This document shows positions 53,478 to 60,477 of a DNA stretch of 64,000 bases, piece after piece. Source of the DNA: Barnesiella propionica (GTDB taxonomy: Bacteria > Bacteroidota > Bacteroidia > Bacteroidales > Barnesiellaceae); assembly GCF_025567045.1 (NCBI RefSeq), contig NZ_JAOQJK010000012.1, positions 1 to 64,000 of the forward strand, written 5' to 3'. The first letter of the stretch is position 1. Each line of letters starts with the position of its first letter. A program made the translations under genes and the position numbers. The notes under the pieces are model-generated. The model was not told the DNA's origin and made no database searches. It was given only the letters and a program-made list of their open reading frames with translations.

Positions 53478-54329
53478 ATGAGAGATTTTCACACACGTCT
53501 ATCAGGAAAGATACAGACAGAGTTACAAAGTATTGATTTGGAAGGATGCGACATATCTCGTGAAGAAGCTGCCAAAATGGTTAAATTCCTCGAAGACTGT
53601 TTATCCGAACTTCGGGATTATTTTCTCGTTTTGAAGTCGATAACCGTGCAGGACGAAATCGAATTTTTCAAAGAAATGAAGCCCGAAGTATTGGGGTTGC
53701 TTTTGTATTTCAACAAAATACACACTGTCGAGTTAAAACGCCCTATCGGGAGCAATGAAACGCAAAGCGAGTATTACGATAAGGAACTGAAAAGCCTTAC
53801 TTATTTCTTTGAGCGTAATTTGGACTTCCACCAGTATTACAGGGCAAATTCGACCTACTTGGATGAATACTACTTTGTAAGGGGAAAGTCCAATCACGAA
53901 CTTTGTGCCGATAGCGCACAATATATTCTTGACCCCTTGTTTTCAACGGGATATGATTACAAAGTTTCAAAAATTATCTGCAACGAAATGCTGCGGATTT
54001 ATTTGAACAAGAAAAAATACAATCTGGAAAAACAGGTAATAATCAAAAAGAGTCGGGAGTTATTACCTCATAACAATTTGAAATGGACGGGTTCTAAAGC
54101 CGATGCGACCGAGTTAGGCTATTCCATACGGGATAGCGGGGTAATAAATCATGGAAACGTCGATGTTAAAGAAATTATGAACTTTATAGAGGTCAGCTTT
54201 GATATTGACTTGGGCGATTATTACAGGACTTATGTTGCAATCAAAAGCCGGAAGAAAGACCGGACACCATTTCTGAATAAACTTATTGAGAGCCTAATCA
54301 GAAGAATGGAAAAAGACGATTCAGAATAA
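53478..54329 (+). CDS. rteC: RteC-family activator of element excision
   Basis: A 283-residue protein of the RteC family, found on CTnDOT-like Bacteroides conjugative transposons. The family pattern is visible: a charged N-terminus, SYYFVRGKSNHELCADSAQYILDPLF-like sequence (YYFVRGKSNHEL at about residues 134-145), NEMLRIYLNKK, then a C-terminal winged-helix-like part with LKWTGSKADATELGYSIRDSG. In CTnDOT RteC is made in response to the RteA/RteB system and activates the xis2c-xis2d-orf3-exc excision operon. No RteA or RteB is in the window. Matching excision-type genes follow at 56082-60444. Confidence 0.92.
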   Translation: MRDFHTRLSGKIQTELQSIDLEGCDISREEAAKMVKFLEDCLSELRDYFLVLKSITVQDEIEFFKEMKPEVLGLLLYFNKIHTVELKRPIGSNETQSEYYDKELKSLTYFFERNLDFHQYYRANSTYLDEYYFVRGKSNHELCADSAQYILDPLFSTGYDYKVSKIICNEMLRIYLNKKKYNLEKQVIIKKSRELLPHNNLKWTGSKADATELGYSIRDSGVINHGNVDVKEIMNFIEVSFDIDLGDYYRTYVAIKSRKKDRTPFLNKLIESLIRRMEKDDSE

Positions 54330-54353
54330 ACTTATCAATATAATTATTAATGT

Positions 54354-54977
54354 ATGAAAACAACTTACAACTTTAAAAACTGTGCAATGTATTGTTTATT
54401 AGCAGCAATACTACTGCTAACATTCAATAGCTGTGATAAAGATGATATTATCATATCATCTTTTTTTGAATGTGAATTAAACGGGGTAAAGTTTAAAACC
54501 GATAATCCGGTTATGACATTTCCGAATGGAAGACCTTCTCCTATAACGAACTATTATGTAGGTGAAGATAAATGGGCGTTTAGTTTTTCAACTACAATTA
54601 AACCAAATGAGGAAACAGTAGACATGCCTTATTATGATTTGCGCTCTTTCATATACCTGAAAGAACCTCTAAAAATTGGAGAAAAATATTCTTTCCCTGT
54701 ATTACCGGGTAAAGAACATTCAATTTCTTATGTTTCTGTTGCAGATGAATTAGTCGAAAATCAGATTTCTTATGTAACCTTTTCACTTAGTGGGGATTGG
54801 GGCAATTTGAGTTTTGGCTCTGGTTATATTCAATTGACAGAACTTAGTGAGGAAGGGAAGTGGCTCAAAGGAATAGTTGAGTATGAATTTGTTTCTCCGA
54901 TTGAACAAGATGAAAAGCGAGAACAAATAAAACTAAAAGGAGAATTTTGTTCAATTTTAGACCAGAACGTATATTAA
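54354..54977 (+). CDS. Lipoprotein of unknown function
   Basis: A 207-residue exported protein. After a hydrophobic leader the lipobox LTFNSC puts the lipid Cys near residue 27. The mature part is beta-rich (FFECELNGVKFKTDNPV; DKWAFSFSTTIKPNEE; GSGYIQLTELSEEGKWLKGIVEYEF), as in small surface lipoproteins of Bacteroidales that carry a substrate-binding fold. It begins 24 bases after rteC, so it may be cotranscribed with it. Codon use is AT-rich. No function known. Confidence 0.72.
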   Translation: MKTTYNFKNCAMYCLLAAILLLTFNSCDKDDIIISSFFECELNGVKFKTDNPVMTFPNGRPSPITNYYVGEDKWAFSFSTTIKPNEETVDMPYYDLRSFIYLKEPLKIGEKYSFPVLPGKEHSISYVSVADELVENQISYVTFSLSGDWGNLSFGSGYIQLTELSEEGKWLKGIVEYEFVSPIEQDEKREQIKLKGEFCSILDQNVY

Positions 54978-55034
54978 ATTACTATTGATCTATATTACAC
55001 TATAAAGAATAACAGGAAAATAAAAAATTAGTAA
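54978..55034. other. Short AT-rich gap
   Basis: 57 bases with no gene or motif; precedes the palindrome that carries the next promoter. Confidence 0.4.
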
Positions 55035-55067
55035 GATAGGAAAGTCCGGAGGACTTTCCTATCTTTG
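55035..55067 (+). promoter_or_regulatory. Palindrome overlapping the promoter of the structured leader
   Basis: A perfect 13-bp inverted repeat with loop GGA (arms 55035-55047 and 55051-55063) whose right arm runs into a full -7 box TATCTTTG (55060-55067). As RNA it would end the upstream transcript; as DNA it could be an operator over the promoter. Confidence 0.7.
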
Positions 55068-55082
55068 CAAAACAATATAAAA

Positions 55083-55109
55083 ATGAAAACGCAGATTATT
55101 TCTGCATAA
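55083..55109 (+). other. Leader peptide frame (8 codons)
   Basis: ATG to TAA, predicted MKTQIISA, starting about ten bases after the predicted transcript start. Short coding frames at such positions are often ribosome-stalling sensors for attenuation. Translation is not proven. Confidence 0.45.
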
Positions 55110-55260
55110 ATATATTACATAACGTTCGCAGAACGTCTCGTTACGAAAACTGGTAATTTTCAGATGAATAGAGGCTACTGTGCAATGTCTATGCTATCAT
55201 TGTATAGCGTGGGCTTGCCTGTTTCTATTCATGGGTATACCAGTACCTCGTAACGGAGCA

Positions 55261-55284
55261 GTGTGGGTTCCACGCTTCTTTTTT
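55261..55284 (+). terminator. Attenuator-like terminator in the leader
   Basis: GTGTGG (55261-55266) pairs with CCACGC (55270-55275) with one wobble, followed by TTCTTTTTT. An outer pairing GGAGCA/TGCTCC (55255-55260, 55284-55289) could compete with the upstream CGTAACG stem. It sits 36 bases before the ATG of the downstream gene. Confidence 0.6.
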
Positions 55285-55319
55285 GCTCCGGCGTTCTCCG
55301 ATATAAACACGATAACAAT

Positions 55320-55826
55320 ATGAGTAGGATTAAAGCACACATAGCAATTTCGCTGGACGGTTATATTGCTCACACGGACGGGGAAACAAACTGGATACCC
55401 GGAGAACTCGCAAAAGAAATATCGGAAATACACCAATCATCCGAAATCTTATTGGCTGGCTCCAATACTTATAATGCTATTTTTGAGCAGTGCGGAAGCT
55501 GGCCATATAAAAATAGCTATGTTGTTTCCCATTATGACAGTTCATCGCTTGCAAGCGAGAATTTGCAATACCTGTTCGATGAACCGATAGAAAAGATATG
55601 CGAAATGAAGAAAGCAGCTATTGGAGATATAACGGTTATCGGTGGCGGTAATCTGATAACTTCCCTGCTCAACAATGGCTTGGTGGACGAACTGTATTTG
55701 TATATTGTCCCCGTTCTACTCGGCGACGGCATCCGTTTTTTAGGCAAGACCTATGATGTAAATGTTAAATCCTCCAATCCCGAAGAATATAAAGGGACTA
55801 CAAAAATATGCTGCACATTTAACTAA
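55320..55826 (+). CDS. RibD C-terminal/dihydrofolate reductase-fold oxidoreductase
   Basis: A 168-residue protein starting MSRIKAHIAISLDGYIA, then ETNWIPGE, ILLAGSNTYNAI, DITVIGGGNLITSLLNNGLVDELYLYIVPVLLGDGIRFLG. This is the RibD_C/DHFR-like fold of small NADPH reductases (YwjB/YyaP type). The fold and GGGNL cofactor loop are clear; folate activity is not implied. The long in-frame extension upstream lies within the structured leader and is not the start. The elaborate leader suggests regulated, possibly antibiotic-linked expression. Confidence 0.85.
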   Translation: MSRIKAHIAISLDGYIAHTDGETNWIPGELAKEISEIHQSSEILLAGSNTYNAIFEQCGSWPYKNSYVVSHYDSSSLASENLQYLFDEPIEKICEMKKAAIGDITVIGGGNLITSLLNNGLVDELYLYIVPVLLGDGIRFLGKTYDVNVKSSNPEEYKGTTKICCTFN

Positions 55827-55874
55827 TTGCTATATTGCTATAACAAAGCATATTAAACAATATTGCACATTCTG

Positions 55875-55909
55875 AAAACTACCAAGTTTATACCAACTTG
55901 GTAGTTTTT
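55875..55909 (+). terminator. Terminator after the RibD-like gene, containing the 13-bp repeat
   Basis: A perfect 14-bp stem (55875-55888 with 55895-55908) followed by a T-run. Its loop and right arm contain one copy of the TACCAACTTGGTA palindrome. Confidence 0.8.
55891..55903. repeat. 13-bp palindrome, copy 1 (TACCAACTTGGTA)
   Basis: TACCAA-C-TTGGTA, a 6-bp inverted repeat about the central C, identical to the copy at 56006. A candidate regulator-binding half of the excision promoter region. Confidence 0.6.
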
Positions 55910-56005
55910 GTTTTCTGTCTGAAAATACCCCAAATCAGCCCTATTTTAACATTAATCAGGCTGATTTTCTTATTTATACCCCTGTTTTTTAACTAAATAA
56001 ATATC

Positions 56006-56018
56006 TACCAACTTGGTA
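56006..56018. promoter_or_regulatory. 13-bp palindrome, copy 2, upstream of the excision-type genes
   Basis: The same TACCAACTTGGTA, about 40 bases before a near-consensus -7 box (GACCTTTG, 56051-56058). The distance suits an activator such as RteC, encoded 2.5 kb upstream. RteC is known to bind inverted-repeat half-sites upstream of the CTnDOT excision promoter; that this is the site is inference. Confidence 0.55.
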
Positions 56019-56081
56019 AGACCTTGGCAATTTTATTGGTTTCAGCACCCGACCTTTGCAGAAATTCAAAGAGTTACAGAT

Positions 56082-56447
56082 ATGAAAGTGATTACCATTG
56101 ATTCGGAAGCCTATAAAGTATTGGTACGAAAAATCGACCGAGTTTTTAACTACATCAAAGAGCAGAAAGAAAAAGATGCTGTCCCGCCGCCCGACCCGTC
56201 GGAGATATGGATAGGCAACGAGGAAGCAGCCGGGATTTTGGAGATAAGCCAGCGGACATTACAACGCTTGCGCTCTAACGGAGAAGTAACCTATTCTATC
56301 CGGGGCGGTAAAATCCGTTACACGCTCCAAGAAATACAGCGGCTTATCGTTGGACGGGTGGTTGCAAGCAAATACAAACAGGAAGCCGATTTGTTGCAGG
56401 CGCATCAGAAGTATCAGGAACGCAAGAAAGGAAATCAAAAAAAGTAA
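56082..56447 (+). CDS. Excisionase-type HTH protein (Xis2c-like)
   Basis: A small basic DNA-binding protein of 121 residues. After a coiled N-terminus (SEAYKVLVRKIDRVFNYIKEQKEKD) comes an excisionase-type MerR-like helix-turn-helix with a wing: IWIGNEEAAGILEISQRTLQRLRSNGEVTYSIRGGKIRYTLQEI. I chose the ATG at 56082; a longer frame from 56013 begins within the palindrome and crosses the -7-like box. The C-terminus is Lys-rich. In CTnDOT two proteins of this kind, Xis2c and Xis2d, are encoded side by side in the excision operon activated by RteC, and the layout here is the same. Confidence 0.85.
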   Translation: MKVITIDSEAYKVLVRKIDRVFNYIKEQKEKDAVPPPDPSEIWIGNEEAAGILEISQRTLQRLRSNGEVTYSIRGGKIRYTLQEIQRLIVGRVVASKYKQEADLLQAHQKYQERKKGNQKK

Positions 56448-56453
56448 TGCGAT

Positions 56454-56780
56454 ATGGGAGAGAGCGATTTAACAAATTGGTTGCAAGAATGGTTTGAGCG
56501 GTTTATGGGACGCTTCGACCGCTTAGATGAAAATATGGAACAGATGTCGGGAAGGTATAATTTTTTGGACGGGGAACGGTTGCTGGATAATCAGGACGTG
56601 TGCCAATTGCTCCATGTCAGCAAGCGTACCCTGCAACGCTACCGCTCGTCGGGCGAACTGCCCTACCAAATGATTTACCACAAGACTTATTACCGGGAAA
56701 GCGATGTAGATTTGTTTATCAAAACTCATTTCAATAAAGGAGAGGATAACGAAACGGAAACAGAAGATTCCGAGCCATGA
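56454..56780 (+). CDS. Excisionase-type HTH protein (Xis2d-like)
   Basis: A 108-residue partner beginning six bases after the previous stop. The N-terminus is helical (LTNWLQEWFERFMGRFDRLDENMEQM), followed by the same helix-turn-helix family, LLDNQDVCQLLHVSKRTLQRYRSSGELPYQMIYHKTYYRESDVDLFI, and an acidic tail (GEDNETETEDSEP). The shared KRTLQR/QRTLQR recognition helix indicates the two genes arose by duplication. They are expected to bind the element end and help the integrase during excision. Confidence 0.85.
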   Translation: MGESDLTNWLQEWFERFMGRFDRLDENMEQMSGRYNFLDGERLLDNQDVCQLLHVSKRTLQRYRSSGELPYQMIYHKTYYRESDVDLFIKTHFNKGEDNETETEDSEP

Positions 56781-56806
56781 GTTATTTGTTTTATGTCTTT
56801 CTGGGA

Positions 56807-56846
56807 GCATCCCGTATTGTCGTGAGATAAGGCGGGATGCACTTTT
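56807..56846 (+). terminator. Terminator of the xis-like pair
   Basis: GCATCCCG (56807-56814) pairs with CGGGATGC (56833-56840), followed by ACTTTTTAT, 27 bases after the stop codon. It keeps the topB-type gene in a separate transcript from the xis-like pair. Confidence 0.8.
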
Positions 56847-56866
56847 TATAGGCGCAAGCAAAGAAA

Positions 56867-56887
56867 AAGGCGGGAAATTCCCGCCTT
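56867..56887 (-). terminator. Terminator of ardA
   Basis: AAGGCGGGAA and TTCCCGCCTT (56867-56876, 56878-56887) form a compact stem; on the minus strand a TTTTTCTTT tail follows, 22 bases past the ardA stop. Confidence 0.75.
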
Positions 56888-56909
56888 GCCGTCAAGGTAT
56901 GGCGTTCTA

Positions 56910-57437
56910 TCAGGAACGCCGGAATACATAGCCGGATTCAAACCAATAATCGCCGATAAACAGGTCGCGTGCGAACTTTTCATAATCGAAATAAGTTTTA
57001 GCAAACTCCGTTAATTCGTAGCATTGTTCGACTACTTCATAGGCGTAATCTTCTTCATCTTTATATTCGCCCTGATAGTCGTCGCGGAACGAATCTATAA
57101 GCCCGCTTATATCGTCCGTGTCTATATCATGGCTGCCGTCATTAAGCCATATATAAAAGGCTTCCTGCTCGTTTTCGTTCAAGTCCGAAACAGCTTCAAT
57201 CACTTCAAAGAGATTATCCGAAAGCCAACTTTCCCCTATAAGTGAGGACGGTATGTTTTCCCAATCCTGAAACATATACTCGGCATCTTCTTCGTCGCTG
57301 TGCAATTCACGACAAGCGTCGTAAAATTCTTCTTTATCGGAATAATCTGAAAGGTCTAACCATTTTCCATAAATGGAACCGTTATTATACTTGGCGTAAG
57401 TGCCTACATAAATCCGTGCTTCTGATAAATTTTCCAT
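56910..57437 (-). CDS. ardA: ArdA-family antirestriction protein
   Basis: A DNA mimic of 175 residues that blocks type I restriction enzymes when an element enters a new host. It begins MENLSEARIYVGTYAKYNNGSIYGKWLDLSDYSDKEEF and contains EYMFQDWENIPSSLIGE, the ArdA pattern. The protein is strikingly acidic along its length (DTDDISGLIDSFRDDYQGEYKDEEDYAYEVVEQ), as expected for a DNA mimic. An in-frame extension to 57641 exists, but its sequence does not resemble the family, so I use the ATG at 57437. Confidence 0.93.
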   Translation of the reverse strand: MENLSEARIYVGTYAKYNNGSIYGKWLDLSDYSDKEEFYDACRELHSDEEDAEYMFQDWENIPSSLIGESWLSDNLFEVIEAVSDLNENEQEAFYIWLNDGSHDIDTDDISGLIDSFRDDYQGEYKDEEDYAYEVVEQCYELTEFAKTYFDYEKFARDLFIGDYWFESGYVFRRS

Positions 57438-57921
57438 AACCTGACTTTTTTTTATCGGCAAACCTGCCGTTATTTTGTTTTCACGGGCATAATCCGGTGT
57501 AGGTGTTAGGGTTGTCAAGTTTTCCGCGACAAAATACGCTCGCAGAGGAAGATTTTTCGACGGAACCTGCAAGGCTCCCGGAACTTTACAAACCGTTAAG
57601 ACGCCGTAAGCACCTTTGCCCGCATGAATACAAATAACCACAAGGCAGGATATAGCCCGACAAAGGAAGGTTAGGGATTAGACAGAACGCCGGAATATAG
57701 GCACTTACTCCTTACTGTAACGGTTTTCGGGAAAGTGATAAACCCTTTCTGTCCGGTAAAGAGTTATAATGCTTGCCGATTAAGAAGCGACGTATTAAGC
57801 CGAAAAAATAAGGGTTGGAATACCGCCGGAGTAAGAGGATTCTGGGATAATTGAAGTGAATTAAAGCCGGACTTAGGAGAAAACGAAGTATCTTCGCCTT
57901 AATGATTAATAACGGCAGACT
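57438..57921. other. Intergenic region between divergent ardA and a small gene
   Basis: 484 bases with no gene. It has an in-frame open stretch upstream of ardA that I do not believe is coding. At 57889-57896 TATCTTCG resembles a -7 box with one change, 26 bases before the next ATG. I see no repeat or hairpin of note. Confidence 0.4.
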
Positions 57922-58215
57922 ATGAAAACAGAGGAAAACGATATAACAGGAATATGGTATAGCGACGAGTATTTAATGACGATTGAAAACGGAAGGGTAC
58001 GCCTTAATACGAACATTGATACCCTGCATAAGCCGTTCTATACGCAAAATATATTCGACGAAGCTCTCACGCTGACCTATGAAAACGATAAAGTATTGAG
58101 GATTTCGGAGCATATTGTCGCTCCTGAATATGCCATAGGAAAAGAGGTAATGTCAATCTTTCTGAAATTAGAGATGCTAATTCCTGTAAGACTTATTAAG
58201 TTCACAAATGATTAA
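57922..58215 (+). CDS. Hypothetical protein, element-borne
   Basis: A 97-residue protein with ITGIWYSDEYLMTIENGRVRLNTN and LTLTYENDKVLRISEH, a short beta-rich fold that resembles lipocalin-like 'ITGIWYS' entries. No signal peptide or membrane segment. It is alone between ardA and the topB-type gene and points the opposite way to both. Function unknown. Confidence 0.6.
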   Translation: MKTEENDITGIWYSDEYLMTIENGRVRLNTNIDTLHKPFYTQNIFDEALTLTYENDKVLRISEHIVAPEYAIGKEVMSIFLKLEMLIPVRLIKFTND

Positions 58216-58221
58216 AAAATA

Positions 58222-58256
58222 GGCGTCCGAAGCCATGCTCCGGACGCCCCCACTAA
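58222..58256 (+). terminator. Hairpin after the small gene
   Basis: GGCGTCCG (58222-58229) pairs with CGGACGCC (58241-58248). The following bases are A-rich rather than T-rich, so on the plus strand it is weak; on the minus strand it could slow transcription from topB. Confidence 0.5.
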
Positions 58257-58331
58257 AAAAATCAGTGAATTGAAAGTAAACATCCCTATTTACAACAACT
58301 CAAAGATTCTTTCAGTGGCAAAGATACTAAT

Positions 58332-60444
58332 TTACTTCGATTTACCTTTCTTTCCCTTGCCGCCTTTCTTCTGCTCGAACTCGAACACGGTTTTGTAATC
58401 CGCATCGAAAGCGACAGCGGCATCGAACGGCTTACCCGTCTTGCTGCTCATAAACCCTTTGATTATTCCGGTCTTACCGTTCATCAAAAGTGTTGTAATC
58501 TGCTGGTCGGATAAATCCTTTTTCGCTATGGTGCGCCAAATCGTAAGTCCGCAGGCTTCATTACTGCACTTGGCTACCTTATTATAGATAACCACATTAC
58601 CACTTTTACACTTCGGGCAAGGACAACTCTGGCGGTTATCGGTACGCTCGAAAGGCATATCCAACAATTCGGATGTAATCTGCGAGGCGTAAATCTCTAT
58701 CGAACGGTGGAAAGTAGCCGCATCCATTTCGCCCGTACCGATTTTAGACAGGGCGTGTTCCCATGCTCCGGTCATAGCCACGTCCGCTATTTTCTTCTCA
58801 CGGACAGCCAAATAAACAGTCAGCCCCTTATTGGTCGGAACCAACGCCTTTTTCTCCCGCACGATATACTCGCGGGAAAAGAGCGTTTCGATAATTGCGG
58901 CGCGGGTGGCAGGTGTGCCGATGCCGCCCTCTTTCATCGCCTCGCGTTCTTCTTCGTTCTCCACCTCTTTGCCTGCCGATTCCATTGTCGAAAGCAGGGA
59001 GGCTTCGGTATGCAGGGGCTTGGGCTTGGTTTTCTTCTCTTGTACTTCCGCCTCACGGATGGCAAGCGTATCGCCTTCCGTCAAATCGGGCAGTACGGTT
59101 AAATCCTCGTCCGTTGTTTCTTCACGGTTGGCTCCCCAAACTTCACGCCAGCCGGGATGTAACATTATACTGCCCCTTGCAACAAAGTGTACGCCGCCAG
59201 CGTCAAGCGTTACGGCGGTGTTCTCTTTGATGCAACATTCGCCGAAGGCTTCGAGCATACGCCCTGCGACCATATCATAAACAAGCTGTTCGTCTGCGGA
59301 TAATCCCCTTGCGGGTTCTTCCGTAATGATAAGTGCATGGTGGTCGGTAACTTTCGCATCGTCCACCGGACGGCTATTAAGCGAAGTGTCATACCTGCCG
59401 TCGATATACGCACCGAATTTCGGGTGCGACCGTAGCGTAGCTATCAGGTGCGGTATTTCCTCCAATACGTCTACAGAGATATAGCGGGAGCCTGTACGCG
59501 GATAAGAAATCATCTTTTTTTCATACAATGCCTGCGCGATATTCAGGGTCTTGTCTGCCGAAAAGCCGTGTTGCTTGTTGGCATCTTTCTGTAAGGCGGT
59601 CAGGTCGTAAAGCAAAGGCGGTTCCTGCCGTGCCTCTTTACGTTCCACGCATGTAACCCGGAGGCTTCCGGCTTGCCGTACCTGCCTTGCCGTTTCATCG
59701 GCGGCGGTGCGGGTGTCGTACTTATCTGCCGAAAGTACGGCAAATGCCGTCGCATCTTTCGCCGTATGTACTTTCAGGCGGAAATAGGTCTGCGGGGTAA
59801 AATCCTTGTTCTCCAGATAGCGCGAGCATATCATGGCAAGTGTCGGGGTTTGTACCCTCCCCAATGACCAAACGCCATAACCCGCCGTAATGGAAAGGGC
59901 TTGCGAAGCGTTAATCCCGACGACGTAATCTGCTTTTGCTCGCGCAAAAGCTGCGAGGTAAAGGTTATCGTAATCGCTGCCCGGACGAAGGGTTTGGAAA
60001 CCGTCGCGTATGGCACGGTCGGTAAGTGAGCTTATCCACAAACGCTGAAACGGAGTGCGGCAACCTACATAGTTATATATAAACCTGAATATTAACTCTC
60101 CTTCGCGTCCGGCATCGGTGGCAACGATAATTTCGTCGGCACGGCTAAACAGTTCCTTAATGACCTTTAGCTGTTTGAGTGCGCCGGGGTCTGGCTTATA
60201 TTCCTTGCCCTCTCTGACTTGGCGGGGAACGAGGGTAAACTCCTGCGGGGAGTATCGGCAGGTTCTCCCGCCTGAAACCCGTAAAGCCGTAGGCTTCGGG
60301 CATCGCAAGCCCGACCAGATGACCGAACGCCCATGTAACGGCATATCCGCCGCCCTCAATATACCCGTCTTTTTTGCTTGTTGCTCCCACGATAGCGGCT
60401 ATATCTCGCGCTACCGAAGGCTTTTCTGCTATTATTACTTTCAT
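58332..60444 (-). pseudogene. topB: Topoisomerase III (exc/TopB-type), frameshifted near codon 60
   Basis: Type IA topoisomerase. The first frame (60444) gives MKVIIAEKPSVARDIAAIVGA, YAVTWAFGHLVGLAMPE and RRENLPILP, then leaves the family. The second frame supplies QEFTLVPRQVREGKEY, VATDAGREGELIF (Toprim acidic site), SLGRVQTPTLAMI, the catalytic Tyr in ISYPRTGSRYI and a C-terminal zinc-finger-like CPCPKCKSGNV, ending GKKGKSK. The two join if one G is removed from the GGGG at 60247-60250. In CTnDOT the equivalent gene exc is in the excision operon but not essential for excision. Total about 703 codons. Confidence 0.85.
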
Positions 60445-60477
60445 TTTCTGATTTTTTTAGTGGTTGATAAAATCGAA

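Larger units (their letters stand above)
55068..55319 (+). ncRNA. Structured 5' leader with leader peptide and attenuator
   Basis: An RNA of about 250 bases upstream of the RibD-like gene. It starts with an 8-codon frame (55083-55109, MKTQIISA). Then a hairpin ACGTTC/GAACGT (55122-55127, 55131-55136) and nested stems follow: CGTTACG/CGTAACG (55139-55145, 55249-55255), ACTGGTA/TACCAGT (55149-55155, 55238-55244), ATGAATAG/CTATTCAT (55164-55171, 55225-55232), AGGC/GCCT (55172-55175, 55217-55220), and GCTAT/ATAGC (55193-55197, 55204-55208). Last is a GC-rich hairpin (55261-55275) followed by a T-run. The nested order is compatible with one folded RNA. Function is inferred. Confidence 0.65.

Noticed and set aside
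55197..55436. A 79-codon minus frame over the leader
   Set aside because: It is antisense to a strong RNA structure and to the start of the RibD-like gene; no similarity.
57438..57641. A 68-codon N-terminal extension of ArdA
   Set aside because: Its sequence is basic and cysteine-containing, unlike ArdA; the family start is at 57437.
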